Positions 46,021-58,239 of a stretch of DNA of 64,000 nt are shown piece by piece (position 1 is the first letter of the stretch; each line of letters starts with the position of its first letter). The position numbers and the translations under genes are program-made. The notes under the pieces are model-generated. The model saw nothing but the letters and a program-made list of their open reading frames with translations. It did not search any database and had not been told where the DNA came from. Origin of the DNA: Toxorhynchites rutilus septentrionalis (Eukaryota > Arthropoda > Insecta > Diptera > Culicidae); contig NC_073745.1 in assembly GCF_029784135.1 (NCBI RefSeq), forward strand, positions 82,927,650 through 82,991,649. Direction: 5' to 3'.

Positions 46021-46724
46021 CAGGGCGGACTCGATTATATACAGTTTTTGATTTTCTTTTCACTGTGAGAAAACGCCTTTCTCACATGAAAAAAATAGAC
46101 GATCATATTTGATGAAAAAATCCTTCTACGCATATGGTTGAATTTCAACAATGACAGAGCTATAGAACATTTGTTCTATTGTTGAACTCAAACTGACTCT
46201 GCATAAAAAGTACGGAAGACGATTATGTTGCTTTCATTTGAAAGATTAGGAAATTCAGTACAGAATATAGTAGGGGAACATCTAAATTAGTGGATTTTAA
46301 CAACATTTTGGAAGTGAAAAATTTAAAAGTTAGTAATTTTTGATGCGTTATCATTAATGTTATCCTAAAAAATTATATTGAACTAGATTGATTCTATCAA
46401 TTAAATTGAAGCTCTATAAGCGCCCTACAATTTGTTCTTTGACACCCAACTTCTATCTTTCTTAATGTGGCTGCAATGTTGATATGAACAAGTTCTGGTC
46501 AAAATTCAAGCAAAATCTTTAAATATCACTATTTTTACCCCACTGTACATGTAATAGCCACTTAAATTTCACCTTAATATTGAATGGTTACATTTCTTCT
46601 TGAAATAAGTCATATTTGAAATATAAAAAAATATATTTTTTGTCCAAACTGTATATAATCGAGTTTAAAATTGTATATAATCGAATCACATATAATCGAG
46701 TCTGTATATCATCGAGTCCGACCT
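46021..46724. mobile_element. MITE with repeated ACTCGATTATATACAG ends
   Basis: The ends are inverted copies of about 20 bp (GGACTCGATTATATACAG on the left; CGGACTCGATGATATACAG, inverted, on the right) flanked by TA. At the right end the TATAATCGAGT motif occurs four times between 46650 and 46715, a possible array of transposase binding sites. No ORF is recognised inside. Confidence 0.78.
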
Positions 46725-46734
46725 TATATATACA

Positions 46735-47823
46735 GGGGTTAGGGTGCCAATGAAAATGGTCATCTCTAATTTCAAAAAGTTGCCTCATAAAAAATGTTCA
46801 CCACCTCGAAAAAACACTCTATGCCGAATTTCAGCTTAATCGGACTTAAGGGAGAGTGGCGCAAAGCGGTCAAAGTTTGAGTTTTTCGGGGTTTTCGAAA
46901 AACAATTTTTGATGCCAAATGTCTTAAAATTGCATGACACGTCGAGATCTAGTGTCGACTCAAAAAAACATTTTTGTCAAAAATCGGCATTCTGGGACTT
47001 TTTTCAGAGTACGAAACGAAAAGTATGGTTTTGGGTGCCAATAAAAATAGTTATCTCGATTTTTCATTCGTAACTTGCTACGAAATGTACAAGCAAGATG
47101 CATGTTAGCAGTATCTGACAGCTAATTGAAAACTTTGATCTGCAAATCTGCTTTGCTTGGAATCTGCTTTGCTTGAAATCTGCAAATTTCTACGACGAAG
47201 TTTGGGAAAGTGAGTAGTTACTAGAGATTTCAAGATTCCGTGAACATTTAAAGGTCGCTGGAATCAACCTAGACGATGCCAATCATTGGTGTACATTGGA
47301 AGTTGATACAGTCGAGATCTGGTGTCATCTCGAAAAAAAATGTTTGGCCAAAAATCGACCTTTTGGGACTTGGCCTGAGAAAATGAAGGCATGGAAAAAA
47401 ATAATTATCGAATTTAAATAATTTTTAAGTCTTTTGGCGCCAAAAAAAAAATAGATTTTCTAACTTTTCTTTACAACTTTTTTCTAACTTTTTCTTTCAT
47501 TCATTACGAATAATAAAATTTGTGTCGTCATCCTTCCATTGTTTTTTATATGTTTCTCTGTCTGTTTACCATGATTAACCCATTTTATCTCAAGCGTTTG
47601 AAAAATCGAACAGCAACTAATTTTTCATTGTTTTGGGAAGCAACCATATGGTGTGGTTTTGGCATCCAATGATAGCTTAGTCTATCAGATATCACTTATC
47701 ATCAATTTCATTCGATTTTGAATAACCCAATTGGGCAATACGTTCGTTTTGAAGCAACTATGTGCGGGAAGTACATAACCTCAAATAACCTAAGAAAGAA
47801 CAAAAGCTTATAAAATTCAAAAA
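46735..47823. repeat. low-complexity dispersed repeat with GGGTGCCAATRAAAAT motifs
   Basis: GGGTGCCAATGAAAATGGTC (46749) and GGGTGCCAATAAAAATAGTT (47035) are followed by similar text (ATCTC...), and GTCGAGATCTRGTGTCRWCTC recurs at about 46949 and 47313. This indicates internal duplication of an about 290-360 bp unit. No gene is recognised. Confidence 0.55.
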
Positions 47824-48910
47824 TAAAGGGTGTGTCACATCAAATTGCATCATGGAAAAAACGCTGTAGAAATTTAATTTTTAGGAATTATATCTTCAGC
47901 TTTCGCTTATAATCAGATAAGAGTGTATAGATCACGTTGGCCATGCTTCACTGTCAATTTTTCGTAAATTTGGAAAAATGTCGTACGAAAAAGAGCGTCG
48001 TGAATTAATCCTGTGCACTCATTTCGAGAATCCGGAGTTGTCACATCGGGACATCGGTAAGATGCTGGGAATCGTCCAATCCACGGTCAGCAGAGTACTA
48101 AAACGATACTTCGAGAACCTAACCATCGACCGGAAGGTGAAGAACGGCAAAAATGGATGCTCCGTCAGTGAAAAAGATCACAAGCGCGTAGTTAAGCAGT
48201 TTAGACGTGATCCGAGAAGTTCGGTCCGGGATGTCGCCAATAAGCTGAGTTTGTCAAGTTCATTCGTCCAGCGGACCAAGCAGCGGGAGGGCCTGCGTAC
48301 ATACAAGGTTCAGAAGGCTCCTAACCGCGACGAAAGGCATAACATGGTGGGGGAGACGCGAGCCCGGAAGCTGTACACCGAAATGCTGACGAAGCCGCAT
48401 TGCCTGGTAATGGACGACGAAACCTACGTCAAAGCGGATTTTCGTCAGCTGCCGGGCCTGTTGTTCTTCTCCGCATAGGACAAATTCAGCGTTCCGGAGG
48501 AGATTCGCAAGCAGAAACTATCCAAGTTTGCCAAAAAGTACATGGTGTGGCAAGCGATCTGCTCTTGCGGAAAGCGGAGCGCCCCCTTCGTGATGACCGG
48601 CACGGTAAATGGGCAGGTTTACCTTAAGGAGTGCCTACAGAAGCGCTTACTACCACTATTGAAGCAGCACGAGGGCCCGACCATCTTCTGGCCGGATCTC
48701 GCTTCGTGCCACTATTCAAAGGACGTGTTGAAGTGGTACGAAGCCAACGGGGTCACCTTCGTGCCAAAGGAAATGAACCCGCCCAACGCGCCGGAGCTTC
48801 GCCCAATAGAGAAATATTGGGCGATTATGAAGCAGGCCCTCCGGAAGAACCCAAAAGTTGTCAAATCGGAGGCGGACTTCAAGAGAAAATGGAATTCTGT
48901 TAAAAAAAAC

Positions 48911-51900
48911 AGGAAGTGGGTTATATCTATGGTATAACCGCAAGGGTGACGTAGGACTATCGTTGATTTAGAGATCATTTGTTTGAAGTTGAATATGAAT
49001 TCATTCTGAATGAATGAATATTTAGAGAACTTCGAAAACGAGAGCGTTACGTTGGAGCCACAAGGTTTTATGCATCCAATAATGGATACGGAAATATCCT
49101 ACTGATGGGGAAGAATAATCTTCAGAAGCTATCCTGTTAATTGCGATTGATTGAAAAATCACAAAACCAAATGTATTTGGTCACAGTGTTTCATGGATAG
49201 AAAACATTAAAATAAACTCTTTCACATGAATGTAATTTTAAATTCCCAGAGGAACTGGCAGATTATTTTCAGTAACGATTAGATATTTCCACATTTTCCT
49301 CGATACTGGAAGCCCACCAGTGGTTAATGCCAACTCGATAACCACATGTTAATAGCACTTGATTGAAACATATTTGGTCACAGTGTAACATGGATAGAAA
49401 ACATTCAATTAAACTCTTTCACATGAATATATTTTGAAAATTCCCAGAGGAACTGGCAGATTATTTTCCAGCAATGATTAGATCTTTCCGGAACTTTCCC
49501 GATGCTGAATGGCATCCTAACGGAAAGAGTTCTGCGCGTGTATGTGTCGATCCTTTGCCGTCCACCTCCTCCAGCACGTTAGGCAACGATGTTGTCTTGT
49601 CGATGTCCTCACGAAAAATGAATGTGTCTCACCACCAGAATATCGCTTAAGTATGCTTTTTGTGTGTGATTGAATCGAGAGAAGGTGTGGTTTACGATGG
49701 CAATTTGGAAGGCAAACTAGAGGGGAATGAACTCTCTGAGCTCGGAACTTTCGGCGACTGAGCAATAATCGATTGCGGGCGCATACAATATTGGATACGG
49801 AAATATCCTACTGATGGGGAAGAATAATCTTCTGAAGCTATCCTGTTAATTGCGATTGATTGAAAAACCACAAAACCAAATGTATTTGGTCACAGTGTTA
49901 CATGGATAGAAAACATTCAATTAAACTCTTTCACATGAATATATTTTGAAAATTCCCAAAGGAACTGGCAGATTATTTTCAGTAACGATTAGATATTTCC
50001 ACATTTTCCTCGATACTGGAAGCCCACCAGTGGTTAATGCCAACTCGATAACCACCTGTTAATAGCACTTGATTGAAACATATTTGGTCACAGTGTAACA
50101 TGCATAGAAAACATTCAATTAAACTCTTTCACATGAATATATTTTGAAAATTCCCAGAGGAACTGGCAGATTATTTTCCAGCAACGATTAGAACTCTTCC
50201 GGAACTTTCCCGATGCTGAATGGCATCCTAACGGAAAGCGTTCTGCGCGTGTATGTGTCGATCCTTCGCCGTCCACCTCCTCCAGCACGTTAGGCAACGA
50301 TGTTGTCTTGTCGATGTTCTCACGAAAAATGAATGTGTCTCACCACCAGAATATCGCTTAAGTATGCTTTTTGTGTGTGATTGAATCGAGAGAAGGTGTG
50401 GTTTACGATGGCAATTTGGAAGGCAAACTAGAGGGGAATGAACTCTCTGAGCTCGGAACTTTCGGCGACTGAGTAATAATCGATTGCGGGCGCATACAAT
50501 ATTGGATACGGAAATATCCTACTGATGGGGAAGAATAATCTTCTGAAGCTATCCTGTTAATTGCGATTGATTGAAAAACCACAAAACCAAATGTATTTGG
50601 TCACAGTGTTACATGGATAGAAAACATTCAATTAAACTCTTTCACATGAATATATTTTGAAAATTCCCAAAGGAACTGGCAGATTATTTTCAGTAACGAT
50701 TAGATATTTCCACATTTTCCTCGATACTGGAAGCCCACCAGTGGTTAATGCCAACTCGATAACCACCTGTTAATAGCACTTGATTGAAACATATTTGGTC
50801 ACAGTGTAGCATGGATAGAAAACATTCAATTAAACTCTTTCACATGAATATATTTTGAAAATTCCCAGAGGAACTGGCAGATTATTTTCCAGCAATGATT
50901 AGAACTCTTCCGGAACTTTCCCGATGCTGAATGGCATCCTAACGGAAAGCGTTCTGCGCGTGTATGAGTCGATCCTTCGCCGTCCACCTCCTCCAGCACG
51001 TTAGGCAACGATGTTGTCTTGTCGATGTTCTCACGAAAAATGAATGTGTCTCACCACCAGAATATCGCTTAAGTATGCTTTTTGTCTGTGATTGAATCGA
51101 GAGAAGGTGTGGTTTACGATGGCAATTTGGAAGGCAAACTAGAGGGGAATGAACTCTCTGAGCTCGGAACTTTCGGCGACTGAGCAATAATCGATTGCGG
51201 GCGCATACAATATTGGATACGGAAATATCCTACTGATGGGGAAGAATAATCTTCTGAAGCTATCCTGTTAATTGCGATTGATTGAAAAACCACAAAACCA
51301 AATGTATTTGGTCACAGTGTTACATGGATAGAAAACATTCAATTAAACTCTTTCACATGAATATATTTTGAAAATTCCCAAAGGAACTGGCAGATTATTT
51401 TCAGTAACGATTAGATATTTCCACATTTTCCTCGATACTGGAAGCCCACCAGTGGTTAATGCCAACTCGATAACCACCTGTTAATAGCACTTGATTGAAA
51501 TATATTTGGTCACAGTGTAACATGGATAGAAAACATTCAATTAAACTCTTTCACATGAATATATTTTGAAAATTCCCAGAGGAACTGGCAGATTATTTTC
51601 CAGCAACGATTAGAACTCTTCCGGAACTTTCCCGATGCTGAATGGCATCCTAACGGAAAGCGTTCTGCGCGTGTATGTGTCGATCCTTCGCCGTCCACCT
51701 CCTCCAGCACGTTAGGCAACGATGTTGTCTTGTCGATGTTCTCACGAAAAATGAATGTGTCTCACCACCAGAATATCGCTTAAGTATGCTTTTTGTGTGT
51801 GATTGAATCGAGAGAAGGTGTGGTTTACGATGGCAATTTGGAAGGCAAACTAGAGGGGAATGAACTCTCTGAGCTCGGAACTTTCGGCGACTGAGCAATA

Positions 51901-54807
51901 ATCGATTGCGGGCGCATACAATATTGGATATGGAAATATCCTACTGATGGGGAAGAATAATCTTCTGAAGCTATCCTGTTAATTGCGATTGATTGAAAAA
52001 CCACAAAACCAAATGTATTTGGTCACAGTGTTACATGGATAGAAAACATTCAATTAAACACTTTCACATGAATATATTTTGAAAATTCCCAGAGGAACTG
52101 GCAGATTATTTTCCAGCAATGATTAGAACTCTTCCGGAACTTTCCCGATGCTGAATGGCATCCTAACGGAAAGCGTTCTGCGCGTGTATGTGTCGATCCT
52201 TCGCCGTCCACCTCCTGCAGCTCGTTAGGCAACGATGTTGTCTTGTCGATGTTCTCACGAAAAATGAATGTGTCTCACCACCAGAATATCGCTTAAGTAT
52301 GCTTTTTGTGTGTGATTGAATCGAGAGAAGGTGTGGTTTACGATGGCAATTTGGAAGGCAAACTAGAGGGGAATGAACTCTCTGAGCTTGGAACTTTCGG
52401 CGACTGAGCAATAATCGATTGCGGGCGCATACAATATTGGATACGGAAATATCCTACTGATGGGGAAGAATAATCTTCTGAAGCTATCCTGTTAATTGCG
52501 ATTGATTGAAAAACCACAAAACCAAATGTATTTGGTCACAGTGTTACATGGATAGAAAACATTCAATTAAACTCTTTCACATGAATATATTTTGAAAATT
52601 CCCAAAGGAACTGGCAGATTATTTTCAGTAACGATTAGATATTTCCACATTTTCCTCGATACTGGAAGCCCACCAGTGGTTAATGCCAACTCGATAACCA
52701 CCTGTTAATAGCACTTGATTGAAACATATTTGGTCACAGTGTAACATGGATAGAAAACATTCAATTAAACTCTTTCACATGAATATATTTTGAAAATTCC
52801 CAGAGGAACTGGCAGATTATTTTCCAGCAATGATTAGAACTCTTCCGGAACTTTCCCGATGCTGAATGGCATCCTAACGGAAAGCGTTCTGCGCGTGTAT
52901 GTGTCGATCCTTCGCCGTCCACCTCCTCCAGCACGTTAGGCAACGATGTTGTCTTGTCGATGTTCTCACGAAAAATGAATGTGTCTCACCACCAGAATAT
53001 CGCTTAAGTATGCTTTTTGTGTGTGATTGAATCGAGAGAAGGTGTGGTTTACGATGGCAATTTGGAAGGCAAACTAGAGGGGAATGAACTCTCTGAGCTC
53101 GGAACTTTCGGCGACTGAGCAATAATCGATTGCGGGCGCATACAATATTGGATACGGAAATATCCTACTGATGGGGAAGAATAATCTTCTGAAGCTATCC
53201 TGTTAATTGCGATTGATTGAAAAACCACAAAACCAAATGTATTTGGTCACAGTGTTACATGGATAGAAAACATTCAATTAAACTCTTTCACATGAATATA
53301 TTTTGAAAATTCCCAAAGGAACTGGCAGATTATTTTCAGTAACGATTAGATATTTCCACATTTTCCTCGATACTGGAAGCCCACCAGTGGTTAATGCCAA
53401 CTCGATAACCACCTGTTAATAGCACTTGATTGAAACATATTTGGTCACAGTGTAACATGGATAGAAAACATTCAATTAAACTCTTTCACATGAATATATT
53501 TTGAAAATTCCCAAAGGAACTGCCAGATTATTTTCCAGCAATGATTAGATCTTTCCGGAACTTTCTCGATGCTGAATGGCATCCTAACGGAAAGAGTTCT
53601 GCGCGTGTATGTGTCGATCCTTCGCCGTCCACCTCCTCCAGCACGTTAGGCAACGATGTTTTCTTGTCGATGTTCTCACGAAAAATGAATGTGTCTCACC
53701 ACCAGAATATCGCTTAAGTATGCTTTTTGTGTGTGATTGAATCGAGAGAAGGTGTGGTTTACGATGGCAATTTGGAAGGCAAACTAGAGGGGAATGAACT
53801 CTCTGAGCTTGGAACTTTCGGCGACTGAGCAATAATCGATTGCGGGCGCATACAATATTGGATACGGAAATATCCTACTGATGGGGAAGAATAATCTTCT
53901 GAAGCTATCCTGTTAATTGCGATTGATTGAAAAACCACAAAACCAAATGTATTTGGTCACAGTGTTACATGGATAGAAAACATTCAATTAAACTCTTTCA
54001 CATGAATATATTTTGAAAATTCCCAAAGGAACTGGCAGATTATTTTCAGTAACGATTAGATATTTCCACATTTTCCTCGATACTGGAAGCCCACCAGTGG
54101 TTAATGCCAACTCGATAACCACCTGTTAATAGCACTTGATTGAAACATATTTGGTCACAGTGTTACATGGATAGAAAACATTCAATTAAACTCTTTCACA
54201 TGAATATATTTTGAAAATTCCCAAAGGAACTGGCAGATTATTTTCAGTAACGATTAGATATTTCCACATTTTCCTCGATACTGGAAGCCCACCAGTGGTT
54301 AATGCCAACTCGATAACCACCTGTTAATAGCCGCGCGTGTATGTGTGTGTAGCGATGTCTTCCCAGGGAACCGTTTGTGGCATCACTCTCCTCCTGATAG
54401 ATTCCCTTCTGGCCTAGGGTGCACAAACAGGCTCTTGGTGACACCGTTCATCCGCGCTTTCATGAAAAATAAAGAGCTTCACCGCAACAGCGACAACATG
54501 CTCCAATCGCTGTTCAATTAGAACTGAGTGGATTTCCGAGCGCCGCTCGCTTATATACCGATTGGTGATTTCAATAGCCTGTTTTGAAAGCAATTTTAAG
54601 ACTATTGAAACAAGTTTTTGGATCAAAAAGTAACAAGTATATAACGCGTAGACATTTTATCTTTCGAATGAAGTGTTTATCATACCATTTCGTTCAGTTG
54701 TTTAGGAGCTATTAACGCTCAAAATCTCGGTCTCCGGCGTAACGCTTTCGTTTTCGAAACTTTGATTTTACACCCCGGTATAGAAATGAAAGACGTAGTC
54801 CTACGTC
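48911..54807. mobile_element. TIR family A element A2, carrying a 711-bp satellite array
   Basis: The 5.9 kb insertion sits in the ITmD37E transposase, bounded by AAAAAC at 48905-48910 and 54808-54813 (ambiguous because of the A run). The left end has GTGGGTTATATC and TGACGTAGGACTA, then TTCGAAAACGAGAGCGTTACG near 49029; the right end carries the inverse order, CGTAACGCTTTCGTTTTCGAA near 54737 and AGTCCTACGTCA at 54798-54808. The middle is an array of 711-bp units (49083-54330). No transposase is recognised, so it is presumably mobilised by a protein encoded elsewhere. It shares ends with A1 and, more weakly, with family B. Confidence 0.82.
49083..54330. repeat. 711-bp tandem array with 198-bp internal sub-repeat
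   Basis: Anchors TGGATACGGAAATATCC lie at about 49083, 49792, 50503, 51214, 51925 (one base variant), 52438, 53149 and 53859. Spacing is 709-711 bp except for one unit of 513 bp (51925-52437). Each full unit contains two similar 198-bp sub-repeats starting near GGTCACAGTGT, and the short unit has lost exactly one of them. The last unit (53859-54330) is partial and holds two copies of the same sub-repeat type. Units look nearly identical. The repeated 82- and 60-codon minus-strand frames are by-products. Confidence 0.95.
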
Positions 54808-55019
54808 AAAAACTACAACCTGACGTTGTACAGAACCTTATGGACGGGGTAAAGAGGAAGGTGCGAGCATACGGGCTTGGGCTCGAAGTATGAATAAAAA
54901 GAAAATGCCAAAAGTTGTTTAATAGTTTTTATTTTACTGTCTAAAATTTTCAAAAGGATCGGTCTACTGGGCGAATTTCTACAGCGTTTTTTCCGTGATG
55001 CAATTTGATGTGACACACC

Positions 55020-55194
55020 TGTGCAACTTACCTCGAAGCGCTCAGCGAAAGACTGTCGAACGAAGATATGTTCGGCTCGTGTGTGCTTCAGAGCGTTGAT
55101 GGTACGACGGCTCTGTACAGTTGCGCTTGCTACGGTGGATGATGGTACTAACATTATTAAGCTCTATTCGCATTAGCGTTTCATATGCCACACA
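55020..55194 (-). repeat. 3' LTR (in element orientation)
   Basis: A 175-bp repeat, begins TGTGCAACTTACC and ends ATGCCACACA on the plus strand, matching 58055-58229 throughout as far as I can read. Confidence 0.92.
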
Positions 55195-55209
55195 TCTTCC
55201 CCTCTCTCC
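55195..55209 (-). promoter_or_regulatory. polypurine tract of the LTR element
   Basis: GGAGAGAGGGGAAGA on the minus strand directly precedes the 3' LTR, where plus-strand DNA synthesis would be primed. Confidence 0.8.
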
Positions 55210-56306
55210 AAAAAAAAAAAGAAAGAGTTAAAAAAAATATAAAAATTGAAGTTATTGCAATTCGATTGCAAAGTTATTGCAATTCGATAAGAATATTATC
55301 TAAAGATGAATACAATTTAGAACGGGACTCCAGAAAGCTTCTCTCACCAAGCTCTAGCGAATATTGCAAAGACCTGCTATGTTACATTCATGGATGAAAA
55401 TTAGCTTCAAGTAGCACTAAGCTAAAAGTAGCTTTTATTTTTTTAATGACCGATGAGCGTTTTTGGGGGATGGATTAACCTTCTACTTGATTACTTGGTG
55501 TTTGTGCCTTTTCTTTTGACTTTTGTGAGTAAATAACAAGGAACGAAGTGAAATGAAACAAACACTGTGACGTCCACAGTTTGTTATGCAGCAAATTATA
55601 AACAAATGAATTTCTTCCACGAGAGCACCGAATCAAAAATATGTATGCTATAAATCACGCTAATCAATTGTTTCGTTTCAGGCTTATTAGAGATTGATGA
55701 TCCATAATACATAATATTCACTGGTCAACCGAACGTACGTACTGGAAACCGCTATAGCCTTTTTCCACGATTGGAGTCTTCCACTGCCTTGAATGCTACA
55801 AATTTACGGATTGATTTTTCGGTCATCGGGCACGTGATGCTTTTTCCAAATGATACACTCTATCCACCTGCGTTATTTTTCATTTTATTGCTCTGTGAAG
55901 AATCAAGTTTCCGCTTTTCAATGACGGCATATCCTCTATAGAGTGATTGACACGGAACGATAACTGCATAATCAGAAGACTTGCCTTTGGCAAACATGTA
56001 ATTCATCCAAAGAGGGGAGCTTTCGTCACCGTTATAATATGCGTTCTGATATGCAGTAGACTGGCCTAACAGCAATATATTACCTTCTGGGGCAGCATGG
56101 AATGTGGTGACCTAGAGCTTCACGAAATAATTTCATTTCATGAGCATACGATCGCTGCAGCCGATGACATTGGCATCATCTCGAGTATCGATGAGAAAAT
56201 CTAAGGGATTTGCGGATTCGATAGTGTAGGTGGCTTTTGCTACTTCCAAATTGATGGAATTTCAACGGATTATTGGTAGTGCAATAAAAACTTTTTCGTT
56301 AATTAT

Positions 56307-56730
56307 TTTTTTTTTATCCCATTTATTTATTTAAGGCTCACTAACATTTAAGCTGTAACAGAGCCGAATTTTTAATCGTGTACATGTCACATGGTTATCA
56401 TATATCTATAATTAGCACATTACACAGTTACCATTCGCCAGTATTCCTTCTATACCATTACATATGGTACATTCACACAGTAGCCATTTAGGCGTAAGAG
56501 TATTCTATCTGTTCTTCCATTATCCAGTTGGACCACCGGACAGCGGAGACAGTTGAATGATCATTGTTGGGTAATTTATAGAACAGCAGCCCGATGTGTC
56601 TTGCAGAGCAGAGCAGTTGTATGGATGAATCGATCTTATTTCGACCGTGGATCGATCTCCATCGCTGATGATTGTTGCGTGGACGTAGCTATTCTGTAAC
56701 AACACAAAGATGGTCAATGAGGGTCCTGAG
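56307..56730 (-). mobile_element. 5'-truncated SINE with perfect 15-bp target duplication
   Basis: TTTTTCGTTAATTAT occurs at 56292-56306 and 56731-56745. The insert is the same family as 11515-12000 but stops inside the tRNA-like head (it lacks the segment before CTCAGGACCC on the minus strand). Truncation at the 5' end together with a target duplication is typical of LINE-machinery retroposition. Confidence 0.9.
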
Positions 56731-58038
56731 TTTTTCGTTAATTATATTGTTAATTATATTTCCTTCGCTTTAGGATTCCACATCGAAGCGCTTTGTGGCC
56801 CGTTGTATAATTTGTTCTATTCGACTGCAGTATGTTTGTTTGTTTGCGGGTTCTGGATGAAGGATAAATGAACGATGGAACACAGCAAATTCTGATGGAA
56901 AATATTGTTGCACCTTGGAAGCGCGTTCGCCGTACTTATGTTTTCAGAAATGATGGATTTTATGTTGCTGGTAGACTGAAATTTCCTCTAGATTAGTCCA
57001 ATTGATTTTTAGTTTAGTTTTAGTTTTTGTTATAAAACCGGCTTTGCCTTTCGCGTCGTTTCATCGTCAATCTTCATGGTCTTTCAACCAAACTTTCTGC
57101 CGTTTGCTATGGTCCGAGTCTTTCGGAAATGCTGTTGTAGAAATTAATTATTTTGACCAGGGCCTTGGCAACACTATCCCAACCAACACAATTTGAGCGT
57201 AGACAGCATAAAGCTAGGACTCGCACATTGTTTATTGTTTGGAGTCAATATTGATGCAAATATGCTCAGGATTTGCAATGGCCTGTAGCCAATGATTACG
57301 TTGTATAGTTTTCGGATATTTGGATACCCATCCGGACGCTTTATTTTGCGATTTGCGAATAAAATACTGCAGCAGGATGTCACGAAGCACATTTTGTTTA
57401 ATTTTAGGTTATGATTTCTATGTTCATGATTTTCTATGCGGGCTATAAGGCGGCCGTCGTAGCAACCCCTTGATTTTGACCTGCAATATGCAGCAGACAG
57501 TATTAGTTGTGAAACACTGGGGCACCAGCTTTCCTTTAGAAAGGCTGTATGTGGAGCTTTCGATAATTAAGGCATTTTGTTGCTAGGCAATTCAAGAATA
57601 GCATTTAGCTATTTTATAAAGTGCAAAAACAATCCACTTTTGCTGTCGTATTGCAGTGATATTAAAGCGGTATGAAACAGTTCGCTCAAACTTGCAGTTT
57701 TGCATTTTTTCAATGGCATCGTTTTGAAACAATTGCAGCAGATTTTCATTTTAGCAACGGATTCGTTTTGTAACGATATTGGCTATTGGCAACAGATTCA
57801 GTTTTTTTTGCATTTTCATAATGGCGTCGTTTTAAACGATTGCAGAATATTTTCAGCTTTGCATTTTCACAGAGGCGTCGTTTTGAAACGATTAAAGCGC
57901 ATCTTCCAGCTTTTCACTTTCGGAATAATTGAGCGATGCGGTTGTCCCAATCCGCTTGCTATAAGCGTGGCATTTTTATTAGAAAATAAATCAGCTTGCG
58001 CATGGAGGATTCCATTCGGTTCTTTTTTTTAAAAATAG

Positions 58039-58052
58039 TGGCAGGATCGCCA
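58039..58052 (-). promoter_or_regulatory. possible primer binding site of the LTR element
   Basis: TGGCGATCCTGCCA on the minus strand begins two bases after the 5' LTR. It starts TGG, complementary to the CCA end of a tRNA, and its first six bases agree with arginine-tRNA-primed insect elements. The exact tRNA is not certain. Confidence 0.6.
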
Positions 58053-58054
58053 AA

Positions 58055-58229
58055 TGTGCAACTTACCTCGAAGCGCTCAGCGAAAGACTGTCGAACGAAG
58101 ATATGTTCGGCTCGTGTGTGCTTCAGAGCGTTGATGGTACGACGGCTCTGTACAGTTGCGCTTGCTACGGTGGATGATGGTACTAACATTATTAAGCTCT
58201 ATTCGCATTAGCGTTTCATATGCCACACA
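58055..58229 (-). repeat. 5' LTR (in element orientation)
   Basis: The second 175-bp copy; it would contain the promoter. No TATA box is evident on the minus strand near its start. Confidence 0.92.
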
Positions 58230-58239
58230 ACACCCTTTA

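Larger units (their letters stand above)
55020..58229 (-). mobile_element. LTR retrotransposon, compact, without recognisable gag-pol
   Basis: Two 175-bp direct repeats, 55020-55194 and 58055-58229, start TG and end CA and read identically by eye. They are flanked by the 5-bp duplication ACACC (55015-55019 and 58230-58234). The orientation is minus: next to the 58055 LTR lies a possible primer binding site, and next to the 55194 LTR a polypurine tract. The 2.86 kb interior has only short frames that I cannot assign to gag or pol, plus a SINE (56307-56730) and four degenerate copies of an ACGAYGCC-containing unit (about 57700-57900). It may be a LARD/TRIM-type non-autonomous element moved by proteins made elsewhere. 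It inserted into the end of ITmD37E copy c. Confidence 0.9.
47826..58237 (+). mobile_element. ITmD37E transposon copy c, split into three parts by two insertions
   Basis: Part 1 is 47826-48910 (left terminal repeat after TA, transposase from 47978), part 2 is 54808-55019 (transposase C-terminus LQPDVVQNLMDGVKRKVRAY, then most of the right repeat) and part 3 is 58230-58237 (last bases CACCCTT, then TA). Removing element A2 and the LTR element rebuilds a normal-length ITmD37E. Apart from one TAG stop at 48476-48478 the transposase is open until the A2 insertion, with VMDDETYV, FWPDLASCHY and PELRPIEKYW in place and 37 residues between the last two acids. Confidence 0.93.

Noticed and set aside
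49517..53832. Repeated 82- and 60-codon minus-strand reading frames, almost identical in each satellite unit
   Set aside because: They recur only because the 711-bp unit is a multiple of three and recently amplified. They lack recognisable domains, and both overlapping frames stay open at once.
49083..54330. CRISPR-like array
   Set aside because: The repeat units are 711 bp and contiguous with no short-repeat/spacer pattern, and the genome is eukaryotic.
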